From Dioscorea cayenensis subsp. rotundata (taxonomy: Eukaryota > Streptophyta > Magnoliopsida > Dioscoreales > Dioscoreaceae): a stretch of 64,000 nucleotides of DNA. Both the position numbers and the translations under genes were made by a program. Positions 11,953-22,464 of this stretch are shown piece by piece. The notes under the pieces are model-generated. The model saw only the letters and a list, made by a program, of their open reading frames with translations. It did not search any database and was not told the DNA's origin. Position 1 is the stretch's first letter. Each line of letters opens with the position of its first letter. The stretch is from contig NC_052483.1 of assembly GCF_009730915.1 (NCBI RefSeq), forward strand, positions 2,356,001-2,420,000, read 5' to 3'.

Positions 11953-14900
11953 ATGGGGGTCGTGGAGGAGGCGCACAACGTGCGGGTGGTGGGCAGTGGT
12001 GAGCGCACCATCGTGCTCGCACACGGCTTCGGCACGGACCAATCGGTGTGGAAGCACCTCGTGCCGCACCTCGTCAATGAGTACCGCGTCGTCCTCTTCG
12101 ATAACATGGGCTCCGGCCCGACCAACCCCGACTACTTCGACTTCGAGCGCTACGCGAGTCTCCAGGGCTACGTACTCGATTTGTTCGCCATTTTCGAAGA
12201 GCTTGCCATCACCTCTCCCGTCATCTACGTTGGCCACTCCGTCTCCGGCGCCATAGGTCTTATCGCCTCAATTCATCGCCCTGAACTCTTCTCTAAGATC
12301 GTCCTTATCTCCACCTCGCCAAGGTGTGAGCTTTCTTCCCTTTGATTTATGCCCATCAAGTGTTTGTGGTTTTTTTTTTTTGCTCAAATGAATCCGTCTT
12401 CCTGATTACTTTACGGGGCTGGTTGGTTACCTGCAACTAGCTGTAAGTAACTGTAATATAACTGGGTTTACATTTGAAAATTGTTTGTTTGGTTTGCTGT
12501 GAGATCAGTTTTACGTGTAAAAAATTTTACAGTTTTTGTCTTTTTACTAGTATTTCAACTTACATCAAATTTTCTTTGTAGTTAAAATCGCGATAAAACA
12601 TTTTTAGTTAAAAATCACCATTCTTCACTCTCCACGTCATGCATTAAAAAGAAATTAAAATAGTAATCAATTGTTAACATAATTAGACTTATACTTATTT
12701 ATGTTTTATTAAATTTAATCTTTTATTTAAAATATATTAATTTGTATTTAATTTTAATTACCAAAATATTTTTTTAGTATAAAATTAAAGAATATTATAT
12801 ATTTTTATTTAATAAAATTATCATTAAATTAATTAATTAATTATTTTTTTACATTAGTGTTAATAGTAGATAGGGAGAGTTAAATTAATAATTTTGAGTT
12901 AGTGCTTAATTATTTAAGTTCTGATTATTATTTAGCTTAGTTATTTAAGTTTTTGATTATTATTTTTAAATATAATAAATGAGTAAATTTTTCTAGTGAA
13001 TACTTAAGTTTGGCCATATATCAGTTTGAGCACTAACTTTCAATTTGTATCAAAATGAGCATTAAATTTTAATTTCATTTTTCCGGTAAGGTAATTGGGG
13101 GTTTTAGGTGGATTTTTGGTGTTGTGGATGCCGGAAAATTTGCGTAGATGCCCTGGGTCCATGTCACCGACTCACCAACTCAGCCAGTTAACCAATGTGG
13201 CTTTTTTTGGTCCACTTAGGATGTACAATAGCTAACGTGTATCTCCTACGTGGACAAAAAAACACCACATTGGTTAAGTAGCTGAGTTGACGAGTCGGTG
13301 ACGTGGACCTAGGGCATCCACGCAAGCTTTTCGGCGTCCACATCACCAAAAATTCATTGAAAATCCCCAATTACCCCGCCGGAGAAATGAAATTAAAACT
13401 TGGTGCTCATTTTGATACAAATTGAAAGTTAGTGCTCAAACTGATATAAGGCAAAACTTAGGTATTCACTAGAAAATTTTACCCTATAATAAATACTTTT
13501 TTAAATCAATTAATTAATTTAAAACTTAAATTAAATTAAATTAATTATTTTAGTTTAAATTGTTTTTAAAATACATTAAATAATTAATAATAATACTGGA
13601 TAATGGGGGTAATCTTACCCTCTACACTTACATGGTGATCATATCTTCTAACTTACATCAAATTAAACAAATAAAAAATAATACAACATTTTCAATTACA
13701 ACAAACAAAAAAGTAATGATGTAAATTGAAATGCAGCGTTTTCACTTACACTGTAATTTCACTTATATGTAATTTTATTTATAGGCAACCAAACATCGCC
13801 TACATTGCTCCTCTTATAGTCATCAAATTTAGAATTTTTTTTATTATAATATCTTTTTATCATTTTTTAAAAAGAAAAATTCTGTTTTTTCCCCCACAAA
13901 TGGAGGATATCAGTAAGGGTATCTTTCAATCAGCAATGCAGTATTAAAATCTATTGGGTCCGAGCCTTGCTGATAATGATAGGTTGGTTGACTCTATTAC
14001 AAGTTGGAAGAGATTTTAATAGTAATACAGTGACAATTCATCTTTGTAGGCTTTTCTGGGGTTTAGCTACTTTTTGTATCAGATCATTAGTTCTATTTAG
14101 GTGGAGGTTGTGATAGAAGTGGATGAATATCTAAGATCCTTGTAAATTCTTTAGAAAATTCATATAAGAGGATGTGGTCACATTTCTAGTTGACAGGTTG
14201 TACTTTATGGGTCGGTCATCTGTTTCACAAGAATTTGTTGGGTCATGGGCATTATTATGTATTTTATTTAACATCCAAGCGGCAACTATTATTTGTGGCC
14301 AGTTACTTGCAGTTTCTTGCTAATGTTTGCTTTTATCAGGGATTTATTCTATTAATTTCGGTGAAAATAATTTGCTTTGATAAGTTTATTGACTCTCTGT
14401 TTGCATGTGATAGAATTTTGCATGTTGTCTGTTCTTTGAATTATTACTGAAACTATCATGATTTTTGTTGAGTCATAGTACAGACTTTGTCTTAGATGCT
14501 AGACTTATATTACGTGACACCCAAATTTTGGAAGTTATGTTGGACGTAACTAATCATCTATGGCTACACTGGAAATTTTTTTAGACTCACAAAATCCAAA
14601 GGAAGAGAAAGTGCATGAACTTGATTGCCACTCACAAAACCCCAAAGAAAATTCGTTAATCATGAGCTGTATACATCGTTGATTTACTTCTCAATTAGGG
14701 CAAAGTATTGTTGGTACTTATGACTGATACTAAAATCAAGATTTTGAAAATGATCTCAGTCCAACGCTGCAGGTAATAATATTACTTATTATTCATTTTT
14801 CATTTTACGATAGCTTTCATGTTGCTGATATTTTCCGCTTTCTTTTCCAAACTCTCTCTCATTTTGGATATTCTGCTAGCTTAAATCATCTAAAATTATC

Positions 14901-15482
14901 GATCTAGTGCATCATGTTAATGCAAACCCTCTATTTTCTGTTTATTTTACTTCGGTTCAGTGCAATGAGATTTAGTTACTTCAATAATAACTCACTGCTT
15001 GATCAAACAGCAGGTTCATCAATGATGTCGATTACTACGGAGGGTTTGACAAAGAAGATCTGGACCAGGTTTTCGATGCCATGAATAAGAACTACAAGTC
15101 CTGGGCATCCGGGTGGGCACCACTCTGCGTCGGAGGAGACATGGAATCGGTTGCAGTCCAGGAATTTAGCCGCACACTCTTCAACATCCGTCCCGACATC
15201 GCTCTGAGTGTGGCTCAAACCGTATTACATTCTGACTTGAGAGGCATTCTGGGTCTCGTCTCGGTCCCATGCCACATCCTTCAGAGCACCAAGGACGTCT
15301 CAGTCCCTGTGGTGGTCTCCAAATACTTACACAAGCATCTCGGAGCTGAATCTATTGTCGAGATCATGCCTTCCGAAGGCCATCTCCCGCAGCTGAGCTC
15401 TCCCGATATCGTTATTTCTGTTATCCTTAGGCACATTCGCTTCGATATATTGAAACCTGAGACGATGAAGCCTAGTGCTTGA
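11953..15482 (+). CDS. KAI2: KAI2/D14-LIKE alpha/beta-hydrolase receptor, copy A (two exons, 279 aa)
   Basis: Family role: receptor hydrolase for karrikins and an unknown endogenous ligand, acting with MAX2 F-box and SMAX1. Exons 11953-12323 and 15014-15482 are separated by a phase-2 intron of 2690 bp inside the SPR(F/Y) codon, the usual KAI2 intron position. Start [18 protein letters not shown] is canonical. Catalytic Ser is in YVGHSVS (residue 96, one later than usual because of an inserted residue in TSPVIYVG), Asp in STKDVSVP, His in SEGHLPQL; the HGFGTDQ oxyanion region is intact. Unusual residues against remembered Arabidopsis and rice proteins: GAIG after the nucleophile (usually AMIG or AVIG), Phe for Tyr124, Trp for Phe157, Val-Ser for Leu218-Ala219. 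A 2 bp difference from copy B lengthens the C-terminus to [12 protein letters not shown]. No inactivating lesion. Confidence 0.93.
12415..13800. mobile_element. PIF/Harbinger-like non-autonomous element in KAI2-A intron (1386 bp with nested insert)
   Basis: Left end GGGGCTGGTTGGTTACCT; the right end, complemented, GGCGATGTTTGGTTGCCT. Flanked by TAC (12412-12414 and 13801-13803). The intron of copy B has the empty site (TTTACATTGC at about 26735), proving insertion. A 3 bp duplication and GGTTNGGTTNCC-type ends fit PIF/Harbinger, although TWA is the usual target. No transposase frame is seen; 505 bp of its length is a second nested element. Confidence 0.75.
12980..13484. mobile_element. Foldback Mutator-like MITE nested in the intron element (505 bp)
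   Basis: Two arms of roughly 230 bp are near-perfect inverted repeats around a short loop near 13220-13240 (for example AACTTTCAATTTGTATCAAA in the left arm and its complement at about 13413-13432). Outer ends are TGAGTAAATTTTTCTAGTG and, complemented, GGGTAAAATTTTCTAGTG. A perfect 9 bp direct repeat TATAATAAA flanks it (12971-12979, 13485-13493), the duplication length of Mutator-type transposases. Confidence 0.85.
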
Positions 15483-16174
15483 AGCTGGAATTTCGATGTT
15501 TTGATTCCTTGTTGTGCTTATAATTATTCATCTGTGCACTACTGATTTTTGAGACTTTTATGTAGATTTCATTCTGTTTAAGCAACTGAAGAATATAAAT
15601 GTATAATTTTGTATCCTATTAGTTCTTAATTTTATCTTCTGTTCTGCTGGATATTTTCTGTATGTATTGAGTATTGTTGTAACTGGTGCTATGTTAACTC
15701 TTCTCATTGATGTACGTTCAAGTGTTTTTAAGGTAGTTCTTATATAAATTATTAATTTATTTTATTATATATGTACCATGGATAATCTTCAAACCACATA
15801 TTTAGCTTTTAAGTTATTTTACTTTATTGTTTTCCACATGTTTATAATTTTGCAAATTTTTTAAATTACATGTGTATATTCTCACAAATTTATTAAAAAA
15901 AAAAAATTATTGTGCACCATATGGTAGTTAATCCTCTCCATAATTAAATTTTCTTTGCTAAAAGTCTTTTAGCTCCTTAATAAATTCCTTGAAATTTTTA
16001 AATATATTAACAATTTTTGTCACGTGCATAAATGATTATATATAGATATATATTTTTAAAATTTATAATTAGTTTTTATATGAAGGTGAAAGCTTAACCT
16101 CTTGTATGGAAGTCAATTGTCTTAACTGTCTAATTATTATTGCGGTGGTGATATATTAACATAGTTTAAATTCT

Positions 16175-16465
16175 TAGGCGTTGCAAAGAATAAGAGAAAT
16201 ATTATTTATAGTTTTTTATTCATTTTGTAAAATCATATTTATGAAATACATTATTTAGGTGATTATTGTCATTTTTATGCTAATCCATTAATTAGTAATT
16301 CATAGAAGCCATTAAGGGCAAAAATAGTGATTTTAATTAAAATTAACCAAATAATTCTCATTTGGTCATCTGCATCCAAAGAATAGAAAAGAATCAAGTT
16401 AAAAGACTCAAGGATGATAATTAAACATAGTCTCAATTTCTTATGCATCACTTCTAACGCTGATA
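16175..16465. repeat. ~280 bp direct repeat, first copy in unit A
   Basis: A block starting near GCGTTGCAAAGAATAAGAG and including TGCTAATCCATTAATTAGTAATTC recurs at about 20185-20356 (partial), 31010-31290 and 31425-32330 (split by an L1 insert). Each duplication unit thus ends with two direct copies. Confidence 0.7.
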
Positions 16466-16677
16466 TATATATATATATATATATATATTAAATATAAAAT
16501 TAATATTTATATAGAAGGAGAAACTTTAAACAAATTGGTGTATAATATTATATATATTTTTTAGTGAAAATTGTCAAGAAAACCCCTAAGTTTCTAATAT
16601 TTCTAAAAACACCCCAATAATTTGGGAATCCCTAAAAACCCCTTCCTTTTAAATACAATGAATTTGAAACCCCCCAA

Positions 16678-17571
16678 TAGGGGTGAGCAAAACTGGGTAC
16701 CCGACCCGGTTTTTAAAACCGGATCGGGTACCCGGTTTTTCGGATCGGCAAAAGCTTGACCCGTATCCGACCCGGTTTAAACCGGATACTAAAAATCGGG
16801 TACCCGGTTTAAACCGGATCGGATATCGGATATCCGGATCCAAATTAAGTTTCATCTACTCCATGGATTTTTTTTTTTATATAACAACATCAACATTCAT
16901 AAAAAAACAAATATGAGAAACTTGTAACTTATAAAGAGGATTAAAACCTTACATTATTCTCCCCACAAAAAAATTCAAAAAAATAATAAAGAGTTTCACC
17001 GATCTTAGACATAAAGATTTGAAATTTTTTTCCTTTTACTTTTAACCCTATAAGAGTTTAAATTTATTAATATGTATATATATATATAATAATAATAATG
17101 TAACTATATAAGTAACTCTTTAAGCATTTAAACAAGGGATTTTAATTTTTTTTTTCTACTTACGTCCTTGTAAAATTTTAAATTTATTAATATATATATA
17201 TATATAATAAATTTAAATTTTATATGGTTTAAAAAAAAAAAAAATATCTTAGAGGGTTTAAATGAGGGATTTGGATTTTTTTTTCTTTTTTACTTTTTAA
17301 ACCATATAAAATTTAAATTTATTATATCTAATTATATATCTATATCTAATTTTATATATATATATATATATAAATGAATATATTAAAAACCGGATCGGAT
17401 TCGGATACCCGGTTTTTAATTTCTCCCGACCCGTATCCGATCCATTTTTCACCTTAAAAATTCGGACCGGATACCCGACCCTCTTTTTCGGATCGGGTAC
17501 CCAAAAAATTCGGGTAAAAAAACCGGATATCGGATCGGATCATCGGATCCGGATTTTTTTGCTCACCCCTA
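16678..17571 (+). mobile_element. Non-autonomous hAT element nested in the MULE (894 bp)
   Basis: Perfect terminal inverted repeats TAGGGGTGAGCAAAA / TTTTTTTGCTCACCCCTA and a perfect 8 bp target duplication CCCCCCAA (16670-16677, 17572-17579), the hAT signature. The ends are rich in overlapping CCGGTTT, GGGTACCCG and GGATCGGATA words able to form many hairpins. A second copy in opposite orientation is at 24437-25294. Confidence 0.9.
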
Positions 17572-17639
17572 CCCCCCAAGCTTGTAATTGAGTTAGTTTT
17601 GAATTTTTTGGACGAAATTATCCATTGCATGGGAAGTTG

Positions 17640-17990
17640 TGGCAAGTAAGACATGGTTTCACCATAACGCCCTTTGCTGCAATAATTTTTTCTCTTTAAG
17701 AGGAAACAGTTTTTTTTCTTGGTTAATTCCCAGAGAACACCATTATTGGTACTTGTTTCCTTTTTCTCTCTTTATCTCTTCAGCTTTTCCTTTTTCAAAG
17801 TTGTCGTTACCTGGACATCTTCTGTTGGATTGGACCACTGCTCCGAAGGAGAACTCTCGCTCAACTCTTCGGCATTTCATTAGTTTGCACTCCAAGGTAT
17901 TGAGGCGAGGTGGATGCCGTTGAAGATGTTGTGCAGTTTCCTTTTGTTTTGATATTATGTGGGTTTCTTTCTGGTTTGATTTGTAAAGTA
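17640..17990 (+). other. Leader-like segment inside the MULE
   Basis: More balanced, pyrimidine-rich sequence with a 94-codon open frame at 17639-17923 and a GCACTCCAAG/GTATTG splice-donor-like site near 17896. It may be a captured 5' UTR/exon piece, as in Pack-MULEs, or the element's own promoter region. I recognise no protein. Confidence 0.3.
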
Positions 17991-18327
17991 TTCTATTAGA
18001 AAGAGAAATTTTTCGGTTTTATGGTGTGATTATTGGATGATCTTGTAGTTTGTAGGGAGATTTTTCGGGTAGGGTTTTGTTTGTTTTTTATTTTGGTCTG
18101 TGTATACGATCCAAAGCGATAATGCTGTGTTAAAGGAGATTTTTCGATTGTTTTGCAATCTCATTGTGATGTGCGACTCGATCCACATTTGTCTAGGACG
18201 GCCAGGTTTAATTTTGAATGTTAATATTGTTGTTTCTTTTTAACTATCGATTGTTCTGTTTAAGTTTCAATTTTTCTTTTTAAGTTTCAGTGTTTATGTT
18301 TAAACATCAATGTTTCTGTTTAACTAC

Positions 18328-19925
18328 CTATGTTTCTGTTTAAATATCATCGTTTCATTTTAAATTTGCGTTTATTTATGGAAACGATTTTCATAAATAA
18401 CGAGCAAAATGTAAAATAATATGCGATAGTTTGTGGCAAACATATGTAACGAATATAAGTTGTCCTCTATGTTTAGTTGACGACAGTTTCTTTGCAAGAT
18501 CTACGATTTTGTCCGCACTTGTGGTAGTGAAGTGAGTTTTTTAAATGGTTAGCGCCTACAAAACGTTGTTCGACATGCAATGACAAAACTTTAAATTGAT
18601 CTAACGAGTAAAGAAGGCCTACTAAACCGTCAGGATGGCCCTGATCAGGTGGAACGGATACGCTCATAGAATCCGAATGCCTACTAAAATCATTTATGTT
18701 TAAACAGAAACTGGATAAATTTAAACAGAGACATAATATTTTAAACAGAAACTTGATAAATTTAAACAGAAACATTTCTGTTTAAACAAAAAACTGTATA
18801 ATTCTAAACGGGAACAGGGATATGACAAGGATAGCTGAGAAAAAACATAAGTTTTAAGCGAAAACTGGGATAATTAATCAAGAATTAACTTGTACAACTA
18901 TGTTTCTGTTTAAATATCATTTCATTTTAAATTTGCGTTTATTTATGGAAACGATTTTCATAAATAACGAGCAAAATGTACAATAATATGTAATAGTTTG
19001 TGGCAAACATATGTAACGAATATAAGTTGTCCTCTATGGTTAGTTTGCGACAGTTTTTTTGCAAGATCTATGATTTTGTCCGCACTCGTGGTAGTGAAGT
19101 GAGTTTTTTAAATGGTTAGCGCCTACAAAACGTTGTCTGACATTCAATGATAAAACTTTAAATTGATCTAACGAGTAAGGAATGCTTACTAAACCGTCAG
19201 GATGGCCATGAGGTGGAACGGATACGCTTGTAGAATCCAAACGCCTACTAAAATCATTTCTGTTTAAACAGAAACTGGATAAATTTAAACAAAGACATAA
19301 TATTTTAAATAGAAACTTGATAAATTTAAACATAAACATTTCTGTTTAAACAAAAAACTATATAATTTTAAACGAGAACAAGGATATAACAAGGATAGCT
19401 GAGAAAAAAACATAAGTTTTAAGAGAAAACTGGGATAATTAATCAATAATTAACTTGTACAACTATGTTTCTGTTTAAATATCATCGTTTCATTTTAAAT
19501 TTGCGTTTATTTATGGAAATGATCTTCATAAATAACGAGCAAAATGTACAATAATATGCGATAGTTTGTGGCAAACATATGTAACGAATATAAGTTGTCC
19601 TCTATGATTAGTTGGCGATAGTTTCTTTGCAAGATCTACGATTTTGTCCGCACTTGTGGTAGTGAAGTGAGTTTTTTAAATGGTTAGCACCTACAAAACG
19701 TTGGCCGACATGCAATGACAAAACTTTAAATTGATCTAACGAGTAAAGAAGGCCTACTAAACCGTTAGGATGGCCTTGAGGTGTAACGGATACGCTCGTA
19801 GAATCCGAATACCTACTGAAATCATTTCTGTTTAAACAGAAACTGGATAAATTTAAACAAATACATAATATTTTAAACAGAAACTTGATAAATTTAAACG
19901 GAAACATTTCTGTTTAAACAAAAAA
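18328..19925. repeat. Three tandem ~568 bp repeats in the MULE
   Basis: CTATGTTTCTGTTTAAATATC starts copies at 18328, 18898 and 19463; spacing is 570 and 565 bp, and the third copy is cut short near 19925. Each contains TTTCATAAATAACGAGCAAA, TGTCCGCACT.GTGGTAGTG and a TTTCTGTTTAAACAGAAACT hairpin. Copies differ at scattered sites. The stretch before them (18235-18327) is made of degenerate ~30 bp CTGTTTAA repeats. Antisense open frames of about 100 codons recur with the repeat; they look like by-products. Confidence 0.9.
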
Positions 19926-21069
19926 CCAAAAAGAATGTAAAAATGTATGCAAAAATGTTTAACATGATGTGATTGAGCGGTTGTTTTCCACCCATTTTTA
20001 AGGGCAATGATGGAATTTCGTAACATGGAACCAGTCCTAGTGACCTGCATATTACAAAAAAGAAGTGAAACAATAAAGGAAAGGTTGTCTGAAGTATTCA
20101 AAACTCATAGGGGCTGTTTAGGAAGTTTTAAAATTCTTAAGGGGTAAACAGTAATTTTTCCTATTTTTTAAGGGTTATATTTGATCATAGGCTTTGCAAA
20201 GGATGAGAATTGTTATTTATAGTTTTTTTTTAATATTTTTGTAGAAAAACTATATTTATGAAATATATTATTTAGTTGATTGTTATTATTTTAATGCTAA
20301 TCCATTAATTAGTAATTTTATTATATAAGCCATTAAAGAAAAACAATGATTCTGAACAAGACAACTACTGATGTGAGTCAAGTGACACATTAGCACCAAA
20401 TTTTTTTAATTATTAAAAAAGAAAAACTTATATTGACTTTATGGCAAATGTGGTCCTCACTCCTCAGCCAGTGACTTTAGGCAAAACAATTTTTATTTTA
20501 TTTTATTTATATACCCTCGTAGAAAATTATATTTACTCGTATACCACTAAACTAAATAATATAAAATAATTTTATTTGTAATATTTTTCATAATTTTAAT
20601 TTATTTTTAATCATAAGGACATATTAAAAAATAAAATTATTTTATAAAATATATTTTAGTTCTCACAAATTGTTTTTTACCAATTCTCAATTTTTATATC
20701 TCACTTGTTTGGCATTTCAATAAAATTTTACTAGCCAGCTAATCTACTGACAATCCAATATTAAAGATTAAGTAAAAAAATGAACAAAAATAACAACAAA
20801 TCTTGAGTATCAAAACACAGTAATAATTTATTGAGGTTAATATTAATTAATGAGATTAGAGATTGATTAGTTGTGTTAAACTAGGCTCTTTTAATATAAA
20901 AGATTCTGGAATCTGAATCATGGTAAAAACTATTCGGGTGGAATCTCCAGGCAAGGTGAGCGATTTGCCATCAAGATTGATGCTTGCTTCATTGCCATCA
21001 TCCATGGCATGCCTTGTCTCATCCATTCACGTTGCCTTGCCCCCATTCAATTATTTAATTATTTAAAAG

Positions 21070-21725
21070 GAAAGTCGTCAAAACGGGCATAACTCATCCG
21101 GTCTGCCCGCTCTGCCAACAAATATTAACGGGTTGGGTTGATCTTTTATAAGCCCGTTTAAAAGCGGGCCGAAACGGATCAACTCGTTTGGGTTAGGATT
21201 ATGGGTGGGCCGGAGCGAGCTAGCCCGCCCCTTTAATTTCTAAAAAAATTTTAAAAAGATTAAATGAAGATAAATGTTTTAGCCTTTTAGATGTTAAATA
21301 TTATGCTATTGATATTTCTCTTATCTATAGTTGTTCAATCATATGGAAATTTTTGAATGTTGGGTTAATTAGCTAACTTGGCTGGATATGTTGTTATTTA
21401 TTTGTATTATTATTTTAGTTGTGTGATTTATTATAGCCTCATATGTAAAATATTTTTTGAAATATATCTTTTGTATTATGTTTTGTGCTTTAATAAAATT
21501 TTTTTAGATTGGTTTGGTTTGTTAAAGAAAATAATCAATATATAAAATATATAATTTTTAAATAATTTATATTTTTAGTGGGCCGGCCCGCTCAACCCAA
21601 AGTGGGTTGAGTTGAGTTGGTATTTTGCCAACCCGCCAAATGGAGGGCTGAACCGCCCTGTCTTGTCAAATGATGGATTTTGACAGCTCACGGGCCGGGC
21701 CGGCCCGTCAGTTTATTTTGACAAG
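21070..21725. mobile_element. hAT-like element with GGGCCGGCCCG-type ends
   Basis: Extra sequence in unit B between stretches matching unit A near 10420. Left end TCGTCAAAACGGGC, right end complemented CTTGTCAAAATAAACTGACG; GC-rich subterminal parts hold GGGCCGGCCCG, AACGGGTTGGGTTG and similar words, with an AT-rich middle. The same style is seen in 24431-25960. A clean target duplication was not found. Confidence 0.5.
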
Positions 21726-22464
21726 ATTGTCTCATATGTCTGCTGATAATAAAAAATAAAAGAGAGTGGTGATAACTATAGATTAAATTAAAATTTTTAG
21801 AATAAAAATAAATCGATAGGAAGAGGACAACATGAGAGGGAGACGCTGGAGTGTTAATATATTGGGGCATGTCTCTAGTTTTTTAATTTGTGGACCTCTG
21901 TGAGACGTCCTTGTTTTAAAATATATATAATTAATTTTTTTTATTTAAAATTTGGAAAGTGGAAACGCATTTAACGTTCAAGAACTAGTCGCTTCCGATA
22001 GATAATTTGTTGCAACATCCCACTCGCCAAATTGCATTTTCGCATATACCCCTCGTAATAACTAATAATAGGATTGAAAAGATATGAAAAGGTTTTTCTC
22101 ATTTGCCATCTTTGAAAAGAAAAAGGTAAACTGCCCATTAATTCTTTTTCTTAGAGTTATATATATATATATATTAATTTTGCTTTTTGTTTGTAATTTT
22201 CTTGAAGATTTTTGATGTATTTATTTGAGTTAAAATATACAAGTATAATTTTTTTAAACTATTTTCTACTTAAAATTTGTTTTCTCTTCTATATCAGTAA
22301 ATACCATTTTTAATTGATTTTACTGAAATCGGATTTTTTTTAATTAAAAAATAAAATATATTTTAATTTTAATGATATGAATTTTAAATAATATTGTCAA
22401 CGATATCAAATTTCATTCAATAATATTTTATTTGTACATATGAGAAACTAATTGTGCTCTCTTA

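Larger units (their letters stand above)
16564..20161. mobile_element. Non-autonomous Mutator-like element (MULE), 3598 bp
   Basis: Perfect 9 bp direct repeat TATTTTTTA (16555-16563, 20162-20170); unit B has the empty site at about 31360. Long degenerate terminal inverted repeats: left GTGAAAATTGTCAAGAAAAC then CCCCTAAG; right, complemented, GGAAAAATTACTGTTTACCC then CTTAAG. Similarity goes on inward (GACGAAATT.TCC.ATTGC in both arms), so the arms are about 150-200 bp excluding a nested hAT element. Inside are a leader-like stretch (17640-17990), short degenerate CTGTTTAA repeats and a triplicated ~568 bp unit. No transposase frame was found. Confidence 0.82.
9443..20356. repeat. Tandem segmental duplication, unit A (~10.9 kb)
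   Basis: The unit begins AACAAGACAACTACTGATG; the same sequence restarts at 20357. Homology to unit B runs through the upstream region, both KAI2 exons, the intron flanks and about 1.2 kb of 3' flank, interrupted only by later insertions and deletions. Unit A carries a SINE, a probable second SINE on the minus strand, a PIF-like element in the intron and a 3.6 kb MULE downstream of the gene. Confidence 0.85.

Noticed and set aside
11800-12237. Long open frames antisense to the first KAI2 exon (and the same at 26125-26569)
   Set aside because: GC-rich coding sequence often leaves long antisense frames; the sense strand has the canonical KAI2 start and triad.
11953-15482. Calling copy A a D14 strigolactone receptor
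   Set aside because: Its N-terminus ([10 protein letters not shown]), [19 protein letters not shown] and most of exon 2 are KAI2-type, and copy B is its direct duplicate; only a few pocket residues look D14-like.
18473-19907. Three recurring ~100-codon minus-strand open frames
   Set aside because: They recur only because the 568 bp unit is triplicated; they are Phe/Leu/Ser-rich with no motif and no start context.
18328-19925. CRISPR-like direct repeats
   Set aside because: Repeats are 568 bp, without short spacers, inside a plant transposon.
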